Shown piece by piece: positions 1-7,980 of a stretch of DNA of 64,000 nt. The position numbers and the translations under genes were made by a program. Every line of letters begins with the position of its first letter. The stretch's first letter is position 1. Below the pieces are notes generated by a model. That model was not told the origin of the DNA, made no database searches, and saw only the letters and a list, made by a program, of their open reading frames with translations. The DNA is from Hyphomicrobium denitrificans 1NES1. GTDB lineage: Bacteria > Pseudomonadota > Alphaproteobacteria > Rhizobiales > Hyphomicrobiaceae. Where the stretch lies: contig NC_021172.1 in assembly GCF_000230975.2 (NCBI RefSeq), positions 2,914,001 through 2,978,000 on the forward strand, given 5' to 3'.

Positions 1-75
1 TTCGCGCGCGGCCATAAGGAATGCAATGCCCTTGTCTCGCTCGACGACCGTGCTCCGATCGTCAACGATCTCTGA
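1..75 (+). CDS. C-terminal end of an unrecognised protein (partial)
   Basis: Frame 1 is open from the first base to a TGA at 73-75 and gives 24 residues ending in RAPIVNDL. About three quarters of the codons end in G or C, as in the real genes of this window, so it is probably the tail of a gene entering from the left. The stretch is too short to name. It converges on the HlyD gene that ends at 151. The 75 bases between hold no clear hairpin terminator. Confidence 0.4.
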   Translation, partial: FARGHKECNALVSLDDRAPIVNDL

Positions 76-150
76 TAATATACCCGCTAACATGATGACT
101 TTCCGATAATATCGTTCACCGAGATGATTTAGAGAAGCTTTGGGGTTCAA

Positions 151-1515
151 TCATTTTTCCCTGAAGGCTCGCGAGAAGCTGCCCATGATCGGCTCCATCA
201 GATAGTCGAAGAGCGTCCGTTCTCCGGTCCGGATGTAGAGGTCCGCAGGCATGCCAGGCGTGGGCTTGAAGTTCGCCACCTTGGCCTTGACGTCCGTATC
301 GTCGAGCTTGACGCGAACGATGAATGAGCCACGGTCGGTTGTTTCCGGTGTCGCCGTCAGCATCGAAGGCCGATCTGCAATGGTGTCGGCGGAAAGATAG
401 GTTACGCGTCCGTCGATCATTGGCGTTATGCGCTGGTTCAGGGCGGAGAGCCGAACGGTCGCAGACTGTCCTTCTTTAACGTGCGCTACCTGGTTTGGAC
501 TGATGCGCCCCTCGATGATGAGTTCGTCGTTCACGGGCAACAGCTCCAGGATGGTGCCGCCCGCGGAGACGACACCACCTCGTGTGTGCTGGTTGAGCTT
601 TACGACGATGCCTCGGACGGGAGCCTTTATTTCGGTTCGCTCGACGACATCCTTCGCGGCTCGAATCTGTTCCGTTACATCGTCGAGCTCGGATTCGGTC
701 TGCCGCAACTCCTCGACGGCCTTCTGAGTCACTGTCGAATGGACGGATGCGATTTGCTGCTCGGCGCGTGCGATCTGCTGGCGACTGTCTGCCACGCGCC
801 CAACAAGTTCGCCAAGCTGGCCGGTCAACGCCGCCTCGTCGCGTTGAACCGAATAGACTTCCGTTCTGCGAATAAGGTCGCGATCAAGCAGAGAATTTTT
901 GGCTTTGAGCTCTTCCCCAAAAAGACCGAGCCGTTCCTGCGTCGCCTTGATCTGCGCCTGATAGCCGACGATGCTTTCCTTGAGACCGGCAATCTCCCTC
1001 TGCATCACGGCATCTTCGTTCTCGGCTTTCTTTCGGCGCGAGTCGAGTTCAAGCTGCTGGCGGTTGATGATCGTCTGCACTTCAGGATCGTCGATATCGA
1101 TATCGGACGTTGACGGCAAAACGAACGTGCTCTTGCCGGCAAGCTCGGCTTCAAGGCGCGCCTGCGTCGATACCAGTCTATATTTTCTAAGCACGAGCAT
1201 GCGCAGCTTGGCGACTGCGGTCGTCGGATCGAGCCGCACCAAGATCTGCCCTGCTTCGACGAGATCACCTTCTTTGACGGCAACCTCGCTGACAATGCCA
1301 CCTTCAAGATGCTGGATCTGCTTATTTTGCCCGGCGGCGACGAACGTTCCGGAGGTAACGACCGCGCCATCCAATGGCGCCGTCGCGGCCCACGCACCAA
1401 ATCCGACAGCACAAACAGCGACTACGCCCAGCCCGATCAAGCTCGGAAGGCGTGAACTCCTGGATACGCCCCTGTGCCATTCATCTATCCCAGGACAGCC
1501 AAGAAGCATTTTCAT
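151..1515 (-). CDS. HlyD-family type I secretion membrane fusion (adaptor) protein
   Basis: 454 residues. This is the periplasmic adaptor that joins an inner-membrane ABC exporter to a TolC-like outer-membrane channel. A short cytoplasmic N-terminus is followed by one membrane segment (about residues 24-46), a biotinyl-lipoyl-like half (GGIVSEVAVKEGDLVEAGQI), a long coiled coil (about 110-290) rich in Glu/Gln/Arg, the second lipoyl half (IKAPVRGIVVKLN) and a beta-barrel C-terminus, which is the HlyD/PrtE order and length. It lies 46 bp downstream of the ABC exporter gene on the same strand and is the last gene of the cassette. ATG at 1515 has AGGGG very close; an in-frame ATG at 1509 has better spacing and may be the true start. 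No TolC partner is present in the window. Confidence 0.9.
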   Translation of the reverse strand: MKMLLGCPGIDEWHRGVSRSSRLPSLIGLGVVAVCAVGFGAWAATAPLDGAVVTSGTFVAAGQNKQIQHLEGGIVSEVAVKEGDLVEAGQILVRLDPTTAVAKLRMLVLRKYRLVSTQARLEAELAGKSTFVLPSTSDIDIDDPEVQTIINRQQLELDSRRKKAENEDAVMQREIAGLKESIVGYQAQIKATQERLGLFGEELKAKNSLLDRDLIRRTEVYSVQRDEAALTGQLGELVGRVADSRQQIARAEQQIASVHSTVTQKAVEELRQTESELDDVTEQIRAAKDVVERTEIKAPVRGIVVKLNQHTRGGVVSAGGTILELLPVNDELIIEGRISPNQVAHVKEGQSATVRLSALNQRITPMIDGRVTYLSADTIADRPSMLTATPETTDRGSFIVRVKLDDTDVKAKVANFKPTPGMPADLYIRTGERTLFDYLMEPIMGSFSRAFREK

Positions 1516-1561
1516 TCCCCTGACACATGCGAACGAAGATCAAAGTTATTTGCGAACATTC

Positions 1562-3475
1562 TCACGCTGATGGAACAGGAGCCGCTTGGCTGACGAGGCG
1601 ATGGAGCACATCGCGTGGCGCGCCAAAGCCTTCCATTCGTCCCGATCGCAAGACCAGAACCTTGTCGACGGTATTCAAGAGCGCGGGGCGCTGCGTAATC
1701 AGGACAATCGTTACGCCGCGCTCCTTCGCTCTCATCATGCTGTCGGCCAAAGCCTTCTCTCCAACCGAGTCGAGGTTCGAGTTCGGTTCGTCGAGCACGA
1801 TCAGCGAAGGGTTGCCGAAGAACGCACGGGCCAGAGCGATGCGCTGTTTCTGTCCGCCCGAAAGGGGCGCACCATTGCGGTCAAGCACCGTTTCGTAACC
1901 GGCGGCGAGCTGGCAAACCATGTCGTGGACGCCCGCGACGGCGGCCGCGTCATAAATCTCCTTGTCCGGAAGGTCAGTGCGGAGCCGACAAATATTTTCT
2001 TTGATGGTTCCGGGGAAGAGCTCGACCTCTTGCGGCAGATAGCCTGTGAACTCTCCGAATTGGCGGCGATCCCAGTTGCGCAACTCCGTTCCGTCGAGCC
2101 GCACCTTGCCTGCCGTCGGAAAGAGGCAACCAACTAGGATGCGGGCAAGGGTCGATTTTCCGGACCCCGACGGACCGACGATTGCAAGCGACTCGCCGGG
2201 TTTGAGTTCGAAATTCAAGCCGTTCAGGATCGGCTCGCGCGTGCCCTGCGGAATGTAGAGAAGGCGTTCGACGCTCAATTTTCCCGCGGGCCGGGGAAGC
2301 CTCAGTTTCGACTTTTCCTTGCTCAACCCTTCGAGCGCGGTCCTTACGCGGGCATAGGCGGCACGCGACTGCACGACCGATCGCCAGCCCTCGATCATTC
2401 CTTCGAGCGGCTGAAGGGCGCGGCCACCGATGATCGAAGCCGCAATCATCATGCCGCCCGTCAACTCTCCCGCTAAAGCAAGATGTGCGCCCCAGCCGAG
2501 GACCACGATCTGCGTTACCAAGCGCGCGAATTTCGACGCGCCGCTGATCCAAAAGTTGCGGTCGTGCGCATTGATCTGCGATGCAAGCGCAGGCGCTTGC
2601 TCGCGGCCCCAATGCAGAATGCTTTCATTCAGCATTCCCATCGCATTGATGACCTGCGCATTGCGGGCGAGGGATTCTGCGTGCGCGTCCGCCTTCGAGG
2701 AGAACGAACCGGCTTTGCCGAGAGGCCCGGCCGTCGCCGTTTGGTTCAGCAACGCAATTGCGAAAAGCACAAATCCTGCGGCCAGAACGATCGCGCCGAG
2801 GCTTGGATGGATAAGGAAGATGACGCCGAAATAGAATGGTGCCAGAGGGGCATCGAACAGCAGGAGCATCGTGGGACTGGATAGAAAGCTGCGTACCTGA
2901 TGCAGGGAACGAAGCGCCTGCAGGCTGCCGCCCTCTCCCGTCGGCGCCGACATTACGATACCGGCGAGGATCGGTCCGCCGAGAATGACCTCCATCGAGG
3001 CGGCGAGCCGCCCGAGCACTTGACGACGCAAGATGTCGAGCACCGAAAGCGTGGCCAGCAATCCGACCGCCAGCGCCGAGAGCATCAGCAATGTATCCAG
3101 ACTGCGGCTTGTGAGAACTCTGTCGGATATCTGGAACAGATAGATCGGCATCGTGAGCATGAGGACGTTCACGAACAGCGAGAACAGAGCTACGATGGCA
3201 AACGTCCGCCGCGAGATCGTGCGCCACTTGGCCAGGGGATCGACGGCTCGATCCGCCTGCGATGCATGCGTTTCGTGTGCCGCGGCAGCGACACTCTTCC
3301 ACTTGCCGATTTCGGCACGCAACGCCGCGAGGCGCCGAAGAGCGATATGAGGTTCCGCCGGCGCGGACACAGATTGCATCTGCTCGTCGCGGATCCGCTC
3401 GAGATCTACGATCGCCCCGTCATCCGCTTCTTCGATGCGATTGCGTTCGTTTTCAGCAATAAAAAGATTATTCAT
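1562..3475 (-). CDS. Type I secretion ABC exporter, permease-ATPase fusion (PrtD/HlyB type)
   Basis: 637 residues from the ATG at 3475, which has a GGGGG Shine-Dalgarno about 10 bases upstream; an upstream in-frame GTG at 3505 lacks one. An N-terminal extension of about 85 residues precedes a six-helix ABC transmembrane domain (about 90-360). The nucleotide-binding domain follows with Walker A GPSGSGKST, signature LSGGQKQR and Walker B LIVLDEPNSNLD. No C39 peptidase domain is seen at the N-terminus, so it is of the type that exports proteins through an uncleaved C-terminal signal. It sits between two repeat-rich probable substrates upstream and the HlyD adaptor downstream, so the four genes read as one export operon. 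Confidence 0.92.
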   Translation of the reverse strand: MNNLFIAENERNRIEEADDGAIVDLERIRDEQMQSVSAPAEPHIALRRLAALRAEIGKWKSVAAAAHETHASQADRAVDPLAKWRTISRRTFAIVALFSLFVNVLMLTMPIYLFQISDRVLTSRSLDTLLMLSALAVGLLATLSVLDILRRQVLGRLAASMEVILGGPILAGIVMSAPTGEGGSLQALRSLHQVRSFLSSPTMLLLFDAPLAPFYFGVIFLIHPSLGAIVLAAGFVLFAIALLNQTATAGPLGKAGSFSSKADAHAESLARNAQVINAMGMLNESILHWGREQAPALASQINAHDRNFWISGASKFARLVTQIVVLGWGAHLALAGELTGGMMIAASIIGGRALQPLEGMIEGWRSVVQSRAAYARVRTALEGLSKEKSKLRLPRPAGKLSVERLLYIPQGTREPILNGLNFELKPGESLAIVGPSGSGKSTLARILVGCLFPTAGKVRLDGTELRNWDRRQFGEFTGYLPQEVELFPGTIKENICRLRTDLPDKEIYDAAAVAGVHDMVCQLAAGYETVLDRNGAPLSGGQKQRIALARAFFGNPSLIVLDEPNSNLDSVGEKALADSMMRAKERGVTIVLITQRPALLNTVDKVLVLRSGRMEGFGAPRDVLHRLVSQAAPVPSA

Positions 3476-3524
3476 TTGCAGCCGCCCCCTGATGACGATT
3501 TGCACTCAATGCATCGAGCTTCGG

Positions 3525-4904
3525 CTAGCCGAACAGGCCCAGGTGCAGATGGGAATGCAGATCGTCGAGAACGGTGGGATGCACGGGAGACTGCACGCTG
3601 CCATGATCATCGGTGTCGGACGCGGGATCGGCTGTATGGGGGCCGATTCCGATCGCGCTGGTGATGATGGTCGTGATGCCGCCGGTGTCAGTGGAGGTCG
3701 AAGCCGACACGCTTGCGTCATGAGACGTATCGCTTAGGGCGAGATTGAATTGCGAATAAGCCGACGTGCTTGCGACGGCGTCGTTGGACGCGACCGTGTC
3801 CGGTGTCTCAGCAGCGAACGACAGCGAGCCCGGCGACGAGACGCCTAAACTATCCAAGGTATTTCCCAACAAGTCATGGATCCCGCTCGCGACGTCGGCG
3901 CCAGAAGCAATGACCGAGCCGACAGAATCGGCGGTTGATCCGATAATGCCGGCTGCGTTGCTGCCGACGTCACCGAGGCCGGTAATCAAACTCGCGTTGC
4001 CGAGCACATGGATCGTCGAGTCGGCAACGGTCGTTACCGTCGATGTCAAATCGGAGAGCAACGGCGCAGCGTCACCGAGAAGCCCACCGACAGCGTGTGT
4101 CGCCGTATCGACAACATCGCCGACAAGACCGCCGGCGACGCCCGTTACCATGCCGAGTGTCGCGTCGACCGTCGACGTCACCTCTCCAGTGAGATCACCC
4201 AAGCCTCCTACGATCTGAGCCACCACCTGGGCGGCGTCTTGAACCGTGGCGTCTGCGATGCCGATGACGGGAGCTACGATCCCGGTGACATGCTCGACGA
4301 CATCGACGACCGGATTTACGACCGTGTTGAGGATTGTCGTGACGTTCGACGTCAGATCGTGGCTGTCTGTGCTGACGTAGTTATTGATGATCGTTGTCGC
4401 CGCATCGTGGCTGTCCGACGAATAGTAATTGTTGTTGGTATTGTATGAGGTCGACGAGCCCGAGGCATTTGCATCGCTGCCCGCGCCCGTTTGGATATTG
4501 GGCTGCGCAACAGGACTATCGGCATAAACCGGCATCAAGTCGGGAACAACATTGGCTCCGCCGGCGATGGGATCGAACGCTATTTTTGGATCGGCGGCAT
4601 GGCTACCGCCGTCCGCTGGCAACGATTCGAGCGTGAGAGGCTGCATCTCGGGCTGAGAAACACCGGAATATGAACTGCCGTCGCCCGAATGGGACGCATC
4701 CCCATGATCGCTGTCGACGATCGCGGCGTGCGCCGACCCACCAATAATCTCGGTCGCCGCCAGAAAATTCGCGAGAAAGAATGACCACGTGAGAAAGCTC
4801 CACATGCCGCGCTGTCGCTCTGGCCGGGGCAACTCCTTGTCGATCGGCGCTGCATTGTCTTTTCTCGTGCGAGAAAAAAGAGTGGCTCCCAATTGCATTG
4901 ACAT
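3525..4904 (-). CDS. Repeat-rich low-complexity protein, probable type I secretion substrate (paralogue 2)
   Basis: 459 residues from the ATG at 4904, which has GAGGAC just upstream; a GTG at 4952 is less likely. Not assignable to a named family by eye. A hydrophobic segment near residues 35-60 ends in SAHAA and looks like a signal or anchor. It is followed by a Ser/Asp/His-rich stretch with the motif NNYYSSDSHDAATT and a near copy (NNYVSTDSHD), then about 250 residues of degenerate Val/Gly/Asp/Thr repeats (VVDVV, GLVGDVVDTA, GLLGDAA). The C-terminus is His/Leu-rich and ends HSHLHLGLFG. It shares the NNYYS-DSH block with the protein encoded upstream (4993-6231). It lies 49 bp before the exporter gene. 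I infer export by that system and a surface or biofilm role; no RTX nonapeptides are present. Confidence 0.75.
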   Translation of the reverse strand: MSMQLGATLFSRTRKDNAAPIDKELPRPERQRGMWSFLTWSFFLANFLAATEIIGGSAHAAIVDSDHGDASHSGDGSSYSGVSQPEMQPLTLESLPADGGSHAADPKIAFDPIAGGANVVPDLMPVYADSPVAQPNIQTGAGSDANASGSSTSYNTNNNYYSSDSHDAATTIINNYVSTDSHDLTSNVTTILNTVVNPVVDVVEHVTGIVAPVIGIADATVQDAAQVVAQIVGGLGDLTGEVTSTVDATLGMVTGVAGGLVGDVVDTATHAVGGLLGDAAPLLSDLTSTVTTVADSTIHVLGNASLITGLGDVGSNAAGIIGSTADSVGSVIASGADVASGIHDLLGNTLDSLGVSSPGSLSFAAETPDTVASNDAVASTSAYSQFNLALSDTSHDASVSASTSTDTGGITTIITSAIGIGPHTADPASDTDDHGSVQSPVHPTVLDDLHSHLHLGLFG

Positions 4905-4957
4905 GTCCGTCCTCAATGAATGGAAATTAGTTTCGTTGCGTACCGTTGACACGCCGA

Positions 4958-4981
4958 CGGCCGGACATTGCTGCCCGGCCG
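4958..4981 (-). terminator. GC-rich hairpin between the two repeat-protein genes
   Basis: CGGCCGG (4958-4964) and CCGGCCG (4975-4981) form a perfect 7-bp stem with a 10-base loop, just after the stop codon at 4993 on the minus strand. No T-tract follows, so it is more likely an attenuator or mRNA-stabilising hairpin that lowers expression of the downstream genes than a full terminator. Confidence 0.4.
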
Positions 4982-4992
4982 TTCGTTATTCT

Positions 4993-6231
4993 TCATGCCT
5001 GATGAATGTCGTGCCCCAGATCCAGGTGCCCGAGGTCGAAGAGATTTAGAGTGCTTGTCAGATGGTCGAGATCGAGGTTGGTGGCAGCGACGTCATGGGT
5101 CGGCTGCGTGTTGAGAACGGCACCTACATCGGAGAGGTCTATTGGTCCAAGGTTGTGCACGAGATCGCCGACGTGGCCTGCCGCGATCGAAGAGACGTTA
5201 CCAACAATATCGGCCGCAATGCTGTGGCCAATATCGGAAATATTCAGCGGTGCCGCGAGGTCTCCGCTTCCGAGAGATGCGATATGGGCGACGACATCGC
5301 CAATCGAACCGTTTGCCAAGCCCGAATCTGCAACGTGGCTCAGCACATCTCCGACAACAGGAGCTACATTGCCTTCGGCCGCGCCGTCGGCGATATCGCC
5401 GACGATACCGGTAACCGGCGCCGCGATATTCGTCGGGAGGTTGGCTGTGAGACCGGAAAGATCGCCGCCGCCGATATGGCTTAGGATGTCGCCGATCGAG
5501 GTTCCGAGATCCGTGGTGACGTGATCCAAATTGCCGTTGCCGACATTGTTCAGAACGTCGGCCACAACCGGAAGGTTCGCTGTGAGATCCGAGAGGTTGC
5601 CATTCGCAACATGACCCAGAATATCGTTGGCAACATTCGATCCGTTGAGGCCGGACAGCACATCACCGATATGCGGCGAAAGCACATCGCCGATCGTCGT
5701 CGTGCCCCCATTCAACAGACCGGCGGTCAGGTTCGGGCTTAAAATGTCGCCGATATTCAGGTTGTTCAGAACGCCGGGATTGAGGACATCGTGCACGACG
5801 TCACTTATTCCGAGGTTGACGTCGCCCACGTTCACTGTCGGACTGAGAATGTTCGTGTTGCTCAACACATCGCCGACGCTGGTGCCGCTTAGAATATCGC
5901 CTTCGGTCAGCGACACATTGGTGTCGTGGCTATCGACGTAACTGTTGGATACGGTCGTGATCGTCGTATCGTGGCTGTCGGTCGATGAATAATTATTCGT
6001 TGTCGTCGTCGTAACGTTGTGGCTGTCGTACGAGTAGTAGTTATTTGTCTGTGTCATCGAATTACTCGGCTCCGGTGGGCAATCGCAGTCGGTGGGCGGA
6101 GGGCAATGTTCGGACGGTGGGGGGCTGGAACAGTGCTCGGGCGGAGGCGGCGGAGGACAATGCTCCGGTGGCGGTGAACGGTGCTCGGGCGGGGTACAGT
6201 CCCAGAGCGTGCTTTTGCATTCTTGCGTCAT
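4993..6231 (-). CDS. PPEHC-repeat and GDVL-repeat protein, probable type I secretion substrate (paralogue 1)
   Basis: 412 residues; ATG at 6231 with an AGAGGAAG Shine-Dalgarno. Family not recognised. The N-terminus (about 12-52) is a Pro/Glu/His/Cys repeat with several PPPEHC-like units and a CDCPPEP end. Then come three DSH blocks (NNYYSYDSHN, NNYSSTDSHD, NSYVDSHDTN), followed by about 300 residues of degenerate repeats built on hGDhLS and NLP (IGDILSHIGGGDLSGLTANLP-like units), which suggest a regular beta or solenoid fold. The C-terminus ends LDLGHDIHQA. No Sec signal is visible. It is the first gene of the minus-strand run that includes the ABC exporter and HlyD, so export by that system is the likely fate. 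The cysteine cluster is unusual for a secreted protein and could bind metal or cross-link. Confidence 0.75.
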   Translation of the reverse strand: MTQECKSTLWDCTPPEHRSPPPEHCPPPPPPEHCSSPPPSEHCPPPTDCDCPPEPSNSMTQTNNYYSYDSHNVTTTTTNNYSSTDSHDTTITTVSNSYVDSHDTNVSLTEGDILSGTSVGDVLSNTNILSPTVNVGDVNLGISDVVHDVLNPGVLNNLNIGDILSPNLTAGLLNGGTTTIGDVLSPHIGDVLSGLNGSNVANDILGHVANGNLSDLTANLPVVADVLNNVGNGNLDHVTTDLGTSIGDILSHIGGGDLSGLTANLPTNIAAPVTGIVGDIADGAAEGNVAPVVGDVLSHVADSGLANGSIGDVVAHIASLGSGDLAAPLNISDIGHSIAADIVGNVSSIAAGHVGDLVHNLGPIDLSDVGAVLNTQPTHDVAATNLDLDHLTSTLNLFDLGHLDLGHDIHQA

Positions 6232-6543
6232 ATTCAGCTTCCTCTCTCAGGAAAGGCATGTTGAGGACCTGAAAGATGAACCTCCGACCCCTGACGGACG
6301 TCCCGTTATGATTTTCCGAGTCCACGGCTTATCCTGCCAAAAAAAGCAACCCGCCGAAGCTGTTCGAAACGACAGCTCAACGCCCGCAATTGATTAGAAT
6401 TTTCTCTATTAATTTTTGAATTGAGCCGTAAACTTCTATGTGCAAACTCAATTGACGCAATATGTATTGCGCGCATTCGTTGAGTTGTTATTTTCTATAT
6501 GCGAACAAATTTATGGAATCGGTGATTGCGGAAGATGATTGCG
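6232..6543. promoter_or_regulatory. AT-rich intergenic region upstream of the type I secretion operon
   Basis: 312 bases without a gene. Bases 6390-6520 are strongly AT-rich compared with the flanks and contain a near-perfect palindrome at 6457-6470 (GCAATA, two bases, TATTGC). As the only non-coding DNA upstream of the four-gene secretion operon it very probably holds that operon's promoter; I cannot place a convincing -35/-10 pair. Confidence 0.4.
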
Positions 6544-6774
6544 TTAACCAACGTCTCTGTGACTTACGAGAGCATTCATTGCAAGCTGGGCTATTTCCGT
6601 CGCGTCAGTGAATCCCTGTTCAACGAGCGCCTGAACGGCTGACGCCAAGTATGCGTGGTCAGCCGTTATTTCATCGCTGTCGCGGGCCGTCGACAGCCCG
6701 GCCCGCTCGCAGGCAATTTCGAATGATCTTCTCATGAGCGAAAGCTCGAGCTTCCGAAGGCTGTCCAGGGTCAT
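6544..6774 (-). CDS. Small conserved-looking protein of unknown function
   Basis: 76 residues from ATG 6774, chosen over an in-frame TTG at 6792 because GAGGA lies about 6 bases before the ATG. It starts MTLDSLRKLELSLMRRSFEI and is predicted all-alpha, with a run of Ala/Leu/Glu in VQALVEQGFTDATEIAQLAM. No signal peptide or membrane segment. No family recognised. It is flanked by long non-coding stretches on both sides, so it is probably transcribed alone. Confidence 0.55.
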   Translation of the reverse strand: MTLDSLRKLELSLMRRSFEIACERAGLSTARDSDEITADHAYLASAVQALVEQGFTDATEIAQLAMNALVSHRDVG

Positions 6775-7438
6775 GACATCCTCGACTGGCAAGCTAAACC
6801 GCGAGAATTACGAACACCTCGGAACTCAGGGGCAGTCCGAGGTGCTCGCATTGGCAGCGCGTGCGAAGACGGACTTTCGCGTGCTGGCTCGCAGAAGCTC
6901 TCAATGCATCGCCGCTTCCGCAACTGTCGGAAACGGCAGATGGCACGCTCGATCCCGCTCAGACGATGATTCTTGAACCTCTTGCGTCGAGCCTCTCGAA
7001 TTCGGCGGCCAAACCGATGTGATTTGTCGCCAGCTATCGGGCATCATAGCAGGGCCGCCGCTTGTCCGCCCCGGACATGGATGGTCATCGGCTGGCAACC
7101 GGGAGAGCGAAGCGGCGTGGCACCGCCCGGAGCGTTCAACCGCCCCCATAGCATCAACTAAAAAAATCGCTCATTCTTTCGGTCTTGGCATCTGGCCGAC
7201 GATGCGCGGACGCCTATATCATACGAGTATCGCCCTCGGCCGTTCACTCAAACCGAGACGCCTTTGAGATGGCTCAGTCTTGGCACATTTCGCGTCTAAT
7301 TTCGGTGCCTTACCGCGCGTGGCGTAGGCTGGCGGTATCTCAAGAAAAGCTAGGAGAACACCCAGGCCCGATCGAACGTCGATGAGCGGAGGCCTGCCGC
7401 TCCATTGGGCAACAAGCACTTCCAAAAAGGGGTTGTCT
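6775..7438. other. Non-coding stretch between the small unknown gene and the CBS gene
   Basis: About 660 bases in which I can support no gene; open frames here lack ribosome sites and recognisable content. One clear structure is a perfect 9-bp inverted repeat with a 12-base loop, CACCTCGGA (6815-6823) and TCCGAGGTG (6836-6844), just upstream of the small minus-strand gene. It could be an operator or a leader hairpin. Confidence 0.4.
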
Positions 7439-7873
7439 ATGAACGTCTCAAGCATCTTGAAGGCTAAAGGGTCCGACATCATGACGGTCCGGCCCACCGA
7501 AACCATCCAAAACGCCGCGATGAGGCTTCGCCTCAAAAGCGTCGGGGCATTGATCGTCAGCAATGACGGCATCACGCTCGACGGGCTGATCACCGAGCGC
7601 GCCATTTCCGACGGCGTTGCCGTTCACGGCAGCGGCATCGGCAGCCTGCACGTCTCGGACCTTATGGTCACCGGGGTGCTCACCTGTACGCCCAACGACA
7701 GTATCGCCGATGCAGCTCGGCTGATGACCGACCGGCGACTCCGGCATCTTCCGGTGATGGACGGCGGGCGCCTCGTCGGCATTGTCAGCGTCGGTGACAT
7801 CCTGAAGTATCGGCTGGATGAGGTGATGCTCGAAGCGCACGTCCTGCAAGACGTCGCCCTCGCGCAGCGCTGA
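7439..7873 (+). CDS. Two-CBS-domain protein
   Basis: 144 residues. The ATG at 7439 is preferred over the in-frame ATG at 7382 because AAAAAGGGG sits directly upstream and family members start MNVSSILK-like. Two CBS domains fill the protein: about 8-65 (IMTVRPTETIQNAAMRL, then SNDGITLDGLITERAI) and about 75-135 (VTGVLTCTPNDSIADAARLM, RRLRHLPVMDGGRLVGIVSV). A CBS pair binds adenosyl ligands such as AMP or ATP and works as an energy sensor. No catalytic domain is attached, so the partner is unknown. The downstream decarboxylase gene starts 107 bp later on the same strand and may be co-transcribed. Confidence 0.9.
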   Translation: MNVSSILKAKGSDIMTVRPTETIQNAAMRLRLKSVGALIVSNDGITLDGLITERAISDGVAVHGSGIGSLHVSDLMVTGVLTCTPNDSIADAARLMTDRRLRHLPVMDGGRLVGIVSVGDILKYRLDEVMLEAHVLQDVALAQR

Positions 7874-7980
7874 GTTAGCGGCCCCGGCAAGGCGGCAACC
7901 TCGGTGCCGACGTTGTAATTTGGATCGAATTTGTTTCTTCAGCGTTTGACGCCGCCGGCTTTGCCATTCATCCTCCGGGA

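Noticed and set aside
3525..6231. RTX toxin or adhesin assignment for the two repeat proteins
   Set aside because: No GGxGxDxxx calcium-binding nonapeptides are present; the repeats are of a different kind.
7382..7438. Upstream start for the CBS protein
   Set aside because: The extra 19 residues do not resemble the family and the better ribosome site is before 7439.
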